NCBI GenBank assembly: GCA_004551905.1
Contig: SFPL01000081.1
Span: 1 to 5,887, forward strand
Source of the DNA: Lentisphaeraceae bacterium
GTDB taxonomy: Bacteria > Verrucomicrobiota > Kiritimatiellia > RFP12 > UBA1067
Length of the DNA: 5,887 bases
Direction: 5' to 3'
Notes under the pieces: model-generated
The model's input: only the letters and a program-made list of their open reading frames with translations
Told to the model about the DNA's origin: nothing
Databases searched by the model: none
Position numbers and translations under genes: made by a program
In this document: piece by piece, positions 1 to 5,573 of the stretch
Numbering within the stretch: the stretch's first letter is position 1
Layout of the letters: every line of letters begins with the position of its first letter

Positions 1-34
1 GGATTCTACCGAATTCTGAAACTAAACGCGCGTC

Positions 35-50
35 CCCTCCCCGGGGAGGG
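35..50. repeat. Perfect 16-bp GC-rich palindrome
   Basis: CCCTCCCC is followed directly by GGGGAGGG, so the two 8-base arms are exactly complementary with no loop. Neither strand has a T-run after it, so it does not look like an intrinsic terminator. It could be a protein-binding palindrome or part of a repeat; function unknown. Confidence 0.6.
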
Positions 51-98
51 TAGTGGAAGAAAGACCACCTCCATCAAGAAGAGGTAATAATTACAGAT

Positions 99-127
99 AG
101 TAAACGCTTCGGAAAAGAGGGTTTACT
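99..127. repeat. 7-bp inverted repeat with 15-nt loop
   Basis: AGTAAAC (99-105) is the exact reverse complement of GTTTACT (121-127). The loop contains CTTCGG. No U-tract follows, so a terminator is unlikely. It may be part of a folded leader RNA or a small mobile-repeat remnant. Confidence 0.4.
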
Positions 128-196
128 TCTGGAAGCCACAGCAGTTTGCGCGGCGGATTTGATTTCATCCGCACCATAATCTCATCGCGGCGGATA

Positions 197-205
197 TGGT
201 ATAAT
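197..205 (+). promoter_or_regulatory. Extended -10 promoter upstream of the Rhs fragment
   Basis: TGGTATAAT matches the extended -10 consensus TGnTATAAT exactly (TG at 197-198, TATAAT at 200-205). No good -35 box lies 16-18 bp upstream, as is usual for extended -10 promoters. Transcription would start near 212, leaving almost no leader before the GTG at 214 or about 20 nt before the ATG at 232. A 10-bp direct repeat (149-158, 186-195) abuts it and could be a regulatory site. Confidence 0.45.
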
Positions 206-213
206 ACGCGGTA

Positions 214-1176
214 GTGAGACCGAGCAACACCATGCGTATAAGCCACATAGCGCCGTTCGCCGTCTCCGCCGCGCTGCGTGCAAGCAGAAGGTGGCGGCGC
301 GCGCCAGTACGACGCACCACCGCCGCGCTCGCGTCGCCAACCAACGGTCCGGACGAAGTCGCGTCCGTGACGAGCCGCGTCCACATCGCCAAGTCCCCGC
401 AGACCTTCGAGTACGACGACGACGGCAACCAGACGCTAGTCACCACCAAGACCGGCACCTGGCGCGTCACCTACAACGGCGAGAACCGCCCGGTTCTCTG
501 GGAGCGCGTCGCAACCGACTCAAACACTCTCACCTCAAACACTCAAACACGTGTCTCAATGTCTTTCGACCACCAAGGTCGCCGCAGGGAGTATCTTGAA
601 GTTGCCGCCAACGGCACGACCAACCACCTTGACCGTTTCACATACGACAACTATGTCTGCATCGCCCGCAACCGTTGGCAGCCAGACGGCACCTCCGTCG
701 CCGACCGCTTCACCTGGGATCCAACCGAATCAGTCGCAACACGTCCGCTTGCGTTCTATCAGCCCAACGCCCAGCCTCAATTCTATGCCATTGATGGCAA
801 CAAAAACGTCTCTGAACTTGTCTCCTCCGCCGACGGCTCCATCTCCGCCCACTACGAATACGCCCCATTCGGCGAAGTGATTCTCTCCTTCGGCGACTTT
901 GCATTTACCAATCCCTTCCGCTTCTCTTCCGAATACGCCGATGATGCGCTTGCCTTGGTATATTATAATTATCGTCACTACGAGCCAACGATTGGGAGAT
1001 GGTTGTCCTATGATTTTGAGAATGGAGATTCTGCATATGTTTTGTACAACTTCGTTGTTAATGATTCTGTCTCTTTTGTAGATTATTTGGGCGCGCGCGC
1101 GAGTTTCCAGCGCAACGCTGGCTTGTTCGTGATAGCGCGTGAGGGTTGCTTAAGCGGGCTTCAGCGGTGGAGTTGA
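214..1176 (+). CDS. Rhs repeat-associated core fragment, tip-less (probable remnant)
   Basis: The 320-residue frame opens with GTG at 214; an ATG at 232 is an alternative, and neither has a clear Shine-Dalgarno. Residues 1-45 are Arg/Ala-rich and unlike Rhs. Rhs-like sequence begins about residue 48, with YD-repeat text such as FEYDDDGNQT (65-74) and TYNGENRPV (86-94). The core signature follows: YAPFG (216-220), FRFSSEY (235-241), LVYYNYRHY (248-256), IGRWLSYD (260-267) and FVDYLG (288-293). Full Rhs proteins usually exceed 1000 residues, form a shell around a toxic C-terminal tip, and release it after this core. Here only about 27 residues follow DYLG, with no recognisable toxin and no immunity gene downstream. 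A low-complexity insert lies at residues 102-112. I read it as a displaced 3' end or silent cassette; whether it is expressed is unknown. Confidence 0.75.
   Translation: MRPSNTMRISHIAPFAVSAALRASRRWRRAPVRRTTAALASPTNGPDEVASVTSRVHIAKSPQTFEYDDDGNQTLVTTKTGTWRVTYNGENRPVLWERVATDSNTLTSNTQTRVSMSFDHQGRRREYLEVAANGTTNHLDRFTYDNYVCIARNRWQPDGTSVADRFTWDPTESVATRPLAFYQPNAQPQFYAIDGNKNVSELVSSADGSISAHYEYAPFGEVILSFGDFAFTNPFRFSSEYADDALALVYYNYRHYEPTIGRWLSYDFENGDSAYVLYNFVVNDSVSFVDYLGARASFQRNAGLFVIAREGCLSGLQRWS
519..550 (+). repeat. Short CTCAAACACT direct repeats inside the Rhs frame
   Basis: CTCAAACACT occurs at 519-528 and 534-543, and CTCAAACAC again at 542-550. The segment has no G at all for about 30 nt, unlike the GC-rich flanks. 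It encodes Ser/Thr/Asn-rich residues (SNTLTSNTQT) between two YD-repeat units and keeps the frame. It resembles the low-complexity linkers in the large fusion gene at 4718-4745 and 4975-4999. Confidence 0.6.
1107..1121 (+). repeat. GC-rich hairpin near the end of the Rhs frame
   Basis: CCAGCG (1107-1112) and CGCTGG (1116-1121) form a perfect 6-bp stem with a CAA loop, just after the conserved core ends. The following bases CTTGTTCG are only weakly T-rich, so a terminator role is possible but poor. It follows a (GC)5 run at 1091-1100. Confidence 0.4.
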
Positions 1177-1211
1177 AACTGTCAGGCGTTATCCTTATAC
1201 TTCTGAAGCCC
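1156..1211 (+). repeat. 9-bp inverted repeat spanning the Rhs stop and rbr upstream region
   Basis: GGGCTTCAG (1156-1164) is the exact reverse complement of CTGAAGCCC (1203-1211), with 38 nt between. It brackets the Rhs stop codon (1174-1176) and the first of two promoters, and ends two bases before the -35 of the second. It could be a transcription-factor dyad, a large hairpin separating transcription units, or the terminal repeats of a tiny element. Confidence 0.45.
1173..1201 (+). promoter_or_regulatory. Promoter P1 for the rubrerythrin operon
   Basis: TTGAAA (1173-1178, 5/6 to consensus) and TATACT (1196-1201, 5/6) are separated by 17 bp, the optimal sigma70 spacing. P1 overlaps the Rhs stop codon and sits within the 9-bp inverted repeat, so it may be controlled separately from P2. 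The start of rubrerythrin is about 130 nt downstream of the expected transcription start. Confidence 0.5.
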
Positions 1212-1212
1212 A

Positions 1213-1242
1213 TTTACAGGCCCAATCGTTTTCTGTTATACT
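1213..1242 (+). promoter_or_regulatory. Promoter P2 for the rubrerythrin operon
   Basis: TTTACA (1213-1218, 5/6) and TATACT (1237-1242, 5/6) are separated by 18 bp, and TG at 1234-1235 adds an extended -10. Transcription would start near 1249, on a small dyad GTACT (1250-1254)/AGTAC (1261-1265) that could act as an operator. The resulting leader is about 90 nt and ends in the ribosome binding site AAAGGA (1324-1329). Confidence 0.5.
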
Positions 1243-1338
1243 ATGCAATGTACTCAAGGAAGTACTTGCCAGCATGGTCTGCGCAGCGAGTGTTGCGATG
1301 GCTAATGGCTGGCGGGACCAAAGAAAGGAAAAACTAAA

Positions 1339-1872
1339 ATGGAATTCAAAGGATCGAAGACAGAAGCCAACCTCATGGCCGCGTTTGCGGGCGAGAGCCA
1401 GGCGCGTAACAAGTACGACTACTTCGCCTCGAAGGCGAAGAAAGAGGGCTACGAGCAGATCGCGGCCATCTTCCAGGAGACGGCGCTGAACGAGAAGGAA
1501 CACGCCAAGATGTGGTTCAAGCTCTTTGCGGGCATCGGCTCGACGACGGAGAATCTCCTCGCCGCCGCAGCTGGCGAGCATGAGGAGTGGACCGACATGT
1601 ACAAGCGCATGGCTGACGAGGCCGAGGCCGAGGGATTCACCGACATCGCCTTCAAGTTCCGCAAGGTCGCGGAGGTCGAGGCGCATCACGAGGAGCGCTA
1701 CCGCAAGCTCGCGAAGAACATTGAGACCGGCGAGGTCTGGGTGCGCGTCGGCGAGAACAAGTGGCAGTGCCGCAACTGCGGAGCCATCGTCGAGAGCGCG
1801 GAAGCGCCCGAGAAGTGCCCCGTGTGCGATCATCCGAAGGCGTACTTCCAGCTCGAGCAAAACAACTTCTGA
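1339..1872 (+). CDS. rbr: Rubrerythrin (NADH peroxidase component)
   Basis: This 177-residue cytosolic non-haem iron protein reduces hydrogen peroxide to water in anaerobes, taking electrons through its own rubredoxin site. The N-terminal ferritin-like four-helix domain (about 1-135) shows GESQAR (18-23), ExxH at E52-H55, GEHEEW (79-84, candidate ligands E80 and E83) and a second ExxH at E114-H117. The C-terminal rubredoxin-like domain carries Cys144/147 (CRNCG) and Cys160/163 (CPVC), enough for an Fe(Cys)4 centre. All expected ligand positions appear present. It lacks a roughly 20-residue loop present in the Desulfovibrio protein, like many short family members. The ATG at 1339 has AAAGGA 9 nt upstream and starts exactly at the family's usual N-terminus. 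It heads the operon behind two promoters, consistent with stress-inducible expression. Confidence 0.97.
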   Translation: MEFKGSKTEANLMAAFAGESQARNKYDYFASKAKKEGYEQIAAIFQETALNEKEHAKMWFKLFAGIGSTTENLLAAAAGEHEEWTDMYKRMADEAEAEGFTDIAFKFRKVAEVEAHHEERYRKLAKNIETGEVWVRVGENKWQCRNCGAIVESAEAPEKCPVCDHPKAYFQLEQNNF

Positions 1873-1889
1873 TTTCAGGCGGAGGCCGA

Positions 1890-2654
1890 ATGAGCACGGT
1901 TCTTCTGCTCGTTCTGATTTCAGTGGGCGGCTCGACCGTCCTCGGTGTATTCGGCGGACTGCTCGTCCGCCGAATACCCCATCGTTTCAATGACGCCGTG
2001 CTGGGGTTCGCGGCGGGTGTCATGCTGGCGGCGTCGGTGCTGGGCCTGCTGGCTCCGGCGTTTGCCGTCGCGGGGGCGACGAATCTCGCGCTCGCCGTTG
2101 CGGGCGCGGTGACAGGCGCGGCGTTCATCAGCGTGCTCGACCGGATCGTTCCGCACCTCCATCGTCTGGCCGGTCTCGACGCCGAGGAGCACCGCAACAA
2201 CCGCTCGATTGGCAAGACGCTTCTCTTCGTTTCGGCGATTGCGCTCCACAAGATCCCGGAGGGGCTTGCCACCGGCGTGAGCTTCGGCACGGGGGTGACC
2301 GGCGACGTGCTGACGGTCGCCGGTGCGATTTCCATACAGAATATCCCGGAAGCGGTCGTCATCGTCGCGCCGCTTTTCGCCATCGGCGTCACGTCACGGC
2401 GCGTCATCGGACTGTCGCTCGCGATTGCCGCGATCAGCATGGTCTCGGTGCTGCTCGGCGCGTTGTTGGTGTCCGTTTTCGCGTCCCTTCTCCCGTTCGC
2501 GCTGGCGGCGGCTGGCGGGGCGATGCTTTACGTGATTTCAGACGAGATGATACCCGAGACCCATTCACACGGGTTTGAGAAAGGCGCAACATTCGCGCTG
2601 CTGGCGGGGTTCCTGTTGGTTATGATATTGCAACGGATGATGGAGGGACTATGA
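1890..2654 (+). CDS. ZIP family divalent metal transporter (ZupT-like)
   Basis: This 254-residue inner-membrane protein should import divalent cations such as Zn(II), Fe(II) or Mn(II); the metal cannot be told from sequence. About eight hydrophobic segments are visible, starting with residues 4-26 and ending near 233-250. The two ZIP metal-site helices are clear: ALHKIPEG (118-125) in TM4 and SIQNIPEA (148-155) in TM5, supplying His120, Glu124, Asn151 and Glu154. SDEMIPETH (217-225) is the conserved later acidic helix. A short charged loop (about 89-109) contains several His. The frame is open further upstream into rubrerythrin, but the ATG at 1890 is preferred: GGAGG (1881-1885) lies 4 nt upstream and the first helix begins at once. 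It starts 17 nt after rubrerythrin, suggesting metal supply for that diiron enzyme, and its last codons overlap the next gene. Confidence 0.93.
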   Translation: MSTVLLLVLISVGGSTVLGVFGGLLVRRIPHRFNDAVLGFAAGVMLAASVLGLLAPAFAVAGATNLALAVAGAVTGAAFISVLDRIVPHLHRLAGLDAEEHRNNRSIGKTLLFVSAIALHKIPEGLATGVSFGTGVTGDVLTVAGAISIQNIPEAVVIVAPLFAIGVTSRRVIGLSLAIAAISMVSVLLGALLVSVFASLLPFALAAAGGAMLYVISDEMIPETHSHGFEKGATFALLAGFLLVMILQRMMEGL

Positions 2655-3028
2655 CGACGTACAAGCTGGTGATGCCCGAGGACATGAACCACTACGGTTT
2701 TCTCTTCGGCGGCAAGATGCTGATGTGGATCGACGAGGTCGCCTGGATTGGCGTCTCGAACGACTATCCGGGCTACCGCTTCGTGACGGTCGCCATGAGC
2801 GAGGTGACGTTCAGGAAGAGCGTTCATCCCCGTGCCGTGCTGCGGTTCGAGTCCGAGCGCAAACGCATCGGCACGACCTCCGTCACCTATCATGTCGACG
2901 TCTACCGGCGCGATATCGAGGCAACGGGAGAGGAGCATGTCTTCCATACGGACATCACGTTCGTTCGGGTTGACGAAGTGGGAAACAAGATTCCCGTGGG
3001 CGAGGCGACTAAAGGAGGGTCCAAATGA
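2651..3028 (+). CDS. Hotdog-fold acyl-CoA thioesterase (YciA/ACOT-like)
   Basis: The 125-residue product looks like a single hotdog-domain acyl-CoA hydrolase, a cytosolic oligomer that releases free CoA and a carboxylate. The family signature is near the N-terminus: NHYGFLFGGKMLMWIDE (13-29), where the FGG turn leads into the central helix carrying Asp28, the likely catalytic acid. VTVAMSEVTFRKSVHPRAVL (66-85) matches the following strand/dimer region. Length fits single-domain members. Chain-length preference cannot be read. Its ATG overlaps the ZIP stop codon as ATGA, with GGAGGG (2642-2647) only 3 nt upstream, implying translational coupling. Its own stop overlaps the next start in the same way, tying it to a CoA-disulfide reductase. 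That suggests CoA recycling rather than general lipid catabolism. Note that hotdog proteins are often misassigned at substrate level. Confidence 0.87.
   Translation: MTTYKLVMPEDMNHYGFLFGGKMLMWIDEVAWIGVSNDYPGYRFVTVAMSEVTFRKSVHPRAVLRFESERKRIGTTSVTYHVDVYRRDIEATGEEHVFHTDITFVRVDEVGNKIPVGEATKGGSK
3011..3018 (+). promoter_or_regulatory. Strong Shine-Dalgarno for the fusion flavoprotein
   Basis: AAAGGAGG lies inside the last codons of the thioesterase, 6 nt before the ATG at 3025. It is the strongest ribosome binding site in the window and fixes this start, supporting independent re-initiation as well as coupling through the ATGA overlap. Confidence 0.8.
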
Positions 3029-5478
3029 AATACGTCATCATCGGTGGTGTGGCGGCGGGGGCGAGCGCTGCGGCACGGCTGCGGCGGCTCGACGAACAGG
3101 CGGAGATCGTCCTTCTCGAGAAGGGAAGCGAGATCTCCTATGCGAACTGCGGGCTCCCGTACCACGTCGGCGGCGTGATCAAGGACCGCGCGCGGCTCTC
3201 GGTGATGCCGCCCGCGAAATTCGCCGCGTGGTTCAATGTCGGCGTGCGCACGAACTGCGAGGCGACCGCGATCGACCGCGCGAAGAAGGAAGTCGAGATC
3301 CGCACGGCGGACGGGACCTCGCGCCTTGCCTACGACAAGCTGTTGATCGCCACCGGCTCGATGCCGGTCGGCGACGCCTACACGGACACGACCCATCCGC
3401 ATGTCGCGCATCTTTGGACGCTTGCCGACATGGATCGCGTCATGGGCAAGTTGTCGTCGGTCGCGGGCCGAGGCGCCCTACCAGGACGTGTGATTGTCGT
3501 CGGCGCGGGGTTCATCGGACTTGAAGTCGCGGAGAACCTGCGCCAGCGCGGACTTGATGTGACGGTCGTGCAGCGCGGCGAACACGTGCTGCCGACGATG
3601 GATGCCGAAATGGCGCAGCCGCTCGCGGCGGAGCTGCGCGGCATGGGAATCGACATCCGCTTCGGACGGACGGTCGCCGATTTCGTGGAGAGTCCCGACG
3701 GCGTGGAGGCGGTCCTCGACGACGGCGAACGGCTGGCGGCGGATCTCGCAATCGTCTCGACCGGTGTGAGGCCGCGTTCCGAGCTGGCCAAGGCAGCCGG
3801 ACTCGCCCTCGGACCGCGTGGGCACATCGTCGTGGACGAGCATCTGCGCACGAGCGATCCCGACATCTACGCGGCGGGTGACGTCATCGAGGTCGTCGAC
3901 CCCGTTTTCGGCGGGCAGACCGCGATAGCCCTTGCAGGCCCAGCCAACAAGCAGGGGCGCATTGCGGCGGACAACATGGCGGGCGGCGCATCAGTCTATC
4001 GCGGCACATACGGGGCGAGCGTCGTCAAGGTAGGCGAGTTGACGGCTGCAGGGATCGGCTGGACCGAGGCCCGGCTTCGGGCGGCGAAGCGTCCCTATCG
4101 CAAGATCTACATTCATCCGTCCTCGGGGGCGGGCTACTATCCGGGGGCCGTGCGGCTCAACATGAAGCTGATCTTTGGGGACGATGGAACGATCTTCGGA
4201 GCCCAGATCGTCGGTGCGAAAGGCGTGGACAAGCGCATCGACACGATTGCCGTCGCGATGCGCACGGGTCTCAAGGCCCCGCAGCTCGGCGAACTCGAAC
4301 TCGCCTACGCGCCGCCGTACAGCTCGGCGAAGGATCCCGTCAATTTCCTCGGCTTCGTCGCCGAGAACGTGCTGACGGGCAAGAGCGACGTGGTCGCGCC
4401 CGACACCTTGCCGGAGGGAGCGCAGATCCTCGACGTGCGCGAACCGGCGGAGAACGAGATGGGGACGATTCCCGGCGCGATCAACATCCGCCTCGGCGAC
4501 TTGCGCTCACGGCTCGGCGAACTCGACAAGGCGCGGACTTACGTGACGTGCTGTGCCGTTGGCTTGCGCGGCTATCTCGCCGAACGGATCCTCAAGCAGA
4601 ACGGCTTCAAGGCGTACAACCTTTCCGGAGGCTGGGCGACCTGGCGGATGTTCCATCCAGCAGAAGAAACAAGGCCAAGGTTAGAGGTCGAGGTCAACAA
4701 TGGTGGTCGATCCCATTCTCCAACTCCACCTCAAAACTCCAACTCGGTTTCAACCATCGACCTCCGTCAGCTGCCGTGTCCCGGTCCCGTCGTCCAGCTC
4801 AAGGCGGCTTTCAAGGATGCTGCGGAAGGCGTGTCGTTCAGGGTGCTGGCGGACGCGACCTTCGAGGGAGACCTCAAGCGATGGTGTGCGGCGAATGACT
4901 GTGCCATTTCCGATCTGTCGAAGCAGGGCGGCGAACTGTCGGCGACACTAACCAAAGGATCGCCTTCCGCTCTACACCTACACCTTTCACCTACACCTTC
5001 GTCTCCCCACTCTGTAGCCATCGTCCTCTTCAGCAACGATCTCGACAAGGCGCTGGCGGCGATGATTCTCGCGAACGGCCTTGCGGCATCCGGGGCGGAG
5101 GTCGGCATCTTCTTTACGTTCTGGGGACTTTCCGTGCTGCGGAAGCGTCCGGCCCCGTCTGTCGCCAAGAGCTTCGTTTCGCGGATGTTCGGATGGATGC
5201 TGCCGACGGGCGCGGAGCGGCTGGCGCTCTCGAAGATGAACATGCTCGGACTCGGTACGGCGATGATGAAGGACGTCATGAAGCGGCAGCGGATCATGTC
5301 CCTGCCGTCGCTCATGAAGTCCGCAAAGGAGGCCGGGGTCCGTTTCATCGCCTGCGACATGGCGATGGGCGTGATGGGCCTCACCCGTGAGGAGCTGATC
5401 GACGAGGTGGACGAGGTGGCGGGGGTCGCCGCCTTCGCGGAGCTCGCGAAGAAGAGCAACAACACGTTGTTCATCTGA
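3025..5478 (+). CDS. CoA-disulfide reductase/rhodanese/TusA/DsrE fusion flavoprotein
   Basis: This 817-residue cytosolic protein joins four thiol/sulfur modules. Residues 1-450 are an FAD/NAD(P)H disulfide reductase of the CoA-disulfide reductase type: GGVAAG (7-12) for FAD, the single redox cysteine in SYANCGLPY (38-46, Cys42), VGAGFIGLE (159-167) for NAD(P)H, TSDPDIYAAGD (276-286) for FAD, and AYAPPYSSAKDPVN (427-440) with the substrate-side tyrosines. Residues about 463-543 are a rhodanese domain with active loop CAVGLRGY (Cys510) preceded by an extra Cys509. Residues 578-644 are TusA-like with CPGP (Cys585). Residues 663-817 are DsrE-like with conserved Cys777 in ACDMAMGVMG. Likely activity is reduction of CoA disulfide, CoA persulfide or polysulfide, with sulfane sulfur relayed among the cysteines. 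The two linkers (546-577, 645-662) are low-complexity with atypical codons. The architecture is known in other anaerobes; the physiological substrate is uncertain. Confidence 0.93.
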   Translation: MKYVIIGGVAAGASAAARLRRLDEQAEIVLLEKGSEISYANCGLPYHVGGVIKDRARLSVMPPAKFAAWFNVGVRTNCEATAIDRAKKEVEIRTADGTSRLAYDKLLIATGSMPVGDAYTDTTHPHVAHLWTLADMDRVMGKLSSVAGRGALPGRVIVVGAGFIGLEVAENLRQRGLDVTVVQRGEHVLPTMDAEMAQPLAAELRGMGIDIRFGRTVADFVESPDGVEAVLDDGERLAADLAIVSTGVRPRSELAKAAGLALGPRGHIVVDEHLRTSDPDIYAAGDVIEVVDPVFGGQTAIALAGPANKQGRIAADNMAGGASVYRGTYGASVVKVGELTAAGIGWTEARLRAAKRPYRKIYIHPSSGAGYYPGAVRLNMKLIFGDDGTIFGAQIVGAKGVDKRIDTIAVAMRTGLKAPQLGELELAYAPPYSSAKDPVNFLGFVAENVLTGKSDVVAPDTLPEGAQILDVREPAENEMGTIPGAINIRLGDLRSRLGELDKARTYVTCCAVGLRGYLAERILKQNGFKAYNLSGGWATWRMFHPAEETRPRLEVEVNNGGRSHSPTPPQNSNSVSTIDLRQLPCPGPVVQLKAAFKDAAEGVSFRVLADATFEGDLKRWCAANDCAISDLSKQGGELSATLTKGSPSALHLHLSPTPSSPHSVAIVLFSNDLDKALAAMILANGLAASGAEVGIFFTFWGLSVLRKRPAPSVAKSFVSRMFGWMLPTGAERLALSKMNMLGLGTAMMKDVMKRQRIMSLPSLMKSAKEAGVRFIACDMAMGVMGLTREELIDEVDEVAGVAAFAELAKKSNNTLFI
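4672..4755 (+). repeat. Low-complexity linker 1 with CTCCAACTC repeats (rhodanese-TusA junction)
   Basis: CTCCAACTC recurs exactly at 4718-4726 and 4737-4745. The segment encodes a Pro/Ser/Asn-rich linker (about residues 550-577) and uses codons rare in the flanks: AGG twice (4672, 4678) and TTA (4681). GAGGTCGA (4684-4691) is inverted as TCGACCTC (4757-4764), bracketing the linker. It may be an in-frame expansion or insertion that settled where a domain joint tolerates it. Confidence 0.55.
4957..5013 (+). repeat. Low-complexity linker 2 with CACCTACACCTT repeats (TusA-DsrE junction)
   Basis: CACCTACACCTT occurs exactly at 4975-4986 and 4988-4999, a 12-bp tandem repeat with 13-nt period. The coding strand is almost free of G from 4971 to 5010. 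It encodes residues 645-662 (Ser/Pro/His/Leu-rich), including two CTA leucine codons that are unusual for this GC-rich gene. It lies exactly between the TusA-like and DsrE-like domains. Confidence 0.6.
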
Positions 5479-5520
5479 ACCTCGCCCGCATCCGCGAGAA
5501 CCGAAGGAAGGGTCAGAGCT

Positions 5521-5547
5521 TATTGACATAGTAGTATTGACATAGTA
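5521..5547 (+). repeat. 13-bp direct repeat containing TTGACA
   Basis: TATTGACATAGTA occurs exactly at 5521-5533 and 5535-5547, separated by one G. Each copy holds a perfect -35 consensus TTGACA (5523-5528, 5537-5542). A 14-nt period just ahead of a Y1 transposase gene suggests a regulatory or element-end repeat. Confidence 0.65.
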
Positions 5548-5566
5548 ATCGATTATATGATACACT
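5537..5566 (+). promoter_or_regulatory. Possible promoter of the transposase remnant
   Basis: TTGACA (5537-5542) is followed after 18 bp by TACACT (5561-5566, 4/6), with an extended TG at 5558-5559. The start would fall at about 5573-5574, leaving no leader before the ATG at 5574. An alternative -10, TATGAT (5556-5561, 5/6), is only 13 bp from the box. No ribosome binding site is seen. Confidence 0.35.
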
Positions 5567-5573
5567 GCTCGAC

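Larger units (their letters stand above)
1..213. other. Non-coding left flank with several short dyads
   Basis: I see no credible coding frame here; short frames on both strands lack family resemblance and a ribosome binding site. The stretch holds a perfect 16-bp palindrome (35-50), a 5-bp dyad (84-88/90-94), a 7-bp stem with a 15-nt loop (99-105/121-127), a 6-bp stem (153-158/167-172) and a 10-bp direct repeat CGCGGCGGAT (149-158 and 186-195). It ends in an extended -10 element. It may be the upstream region of the Rhs fragment or the scar of a rearrangement that removed the front of that gene. Confidence 0.5.
5479..5573. other. Intergenic gap after the operon
   Basis: No gene is visible. 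CTCGC (5481-5485)/GCGAG (5494-5498) forms a small stem right after the operon stop, but no T-run follows, so termination is not convincingly encoded. The second half turns AT-rich and contains the tandem repeat and promoter-like elements listed separately. Confidence 0.5.

Noticed and set aside
35..50. GC palindrome as an intrinsic terminator
   Set aside because: There is no loop and no T-run on either strand after the arms.
91..470. Two minus-strand frames (91-384, 165-470) that could be small genes or a transposase end
   Set aside because: Neither resembles a known family or has a ribosome binding site, and both run opposite the Rhs text from about 355 onward.
519..550. Repeat array as a CRISPR
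   Set aside because: The units are about 10 nt, overlap or lie 5 nt apart, and have no spacer structure.
1274..1489. Small upstream frame in the rubrerythrin leader (71 codons)
   Set aside because: It overlaps rubrerythrin by 150 nt in another frame, has no ribosome binding site and becomes Arg/Ser-rich, typical of a GC-rich shadow.
1195..1860. Long minus-strand frame (221 codons) opposite rubrerythrin
   Set aside because: It is the antisense of a certain rubrerythrin gene, is Leu/Arg/Ala-rich without family motifs, and arises from GC-rich codon bias.
1761..1889. N-terminal extension of the ZIP transporter into rubrerythrin
   Set aside because: The upstream frame is open, but the added residues are Arg/Ser-rich and antihydrophobic, overlap rubrerythrin, and the ATG at 1890 has a good ribosome binding site and leads straight into the first membrane helix.
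1652..2440. Minus-strand frame of 262 codons opposite the ZIP gene
   Set aside because: It is a shadow of two strongly supported + strand genes; the translation is Ser/Arg/Pro/Thr-rich with no domain signature.
5481..5498. CTCGC/GCGAG stem as the operon terminator
   Set aside because: The stem is only 5 bp with an 8-nt loop and is followed by AACCGAAGG, not a U-tract.
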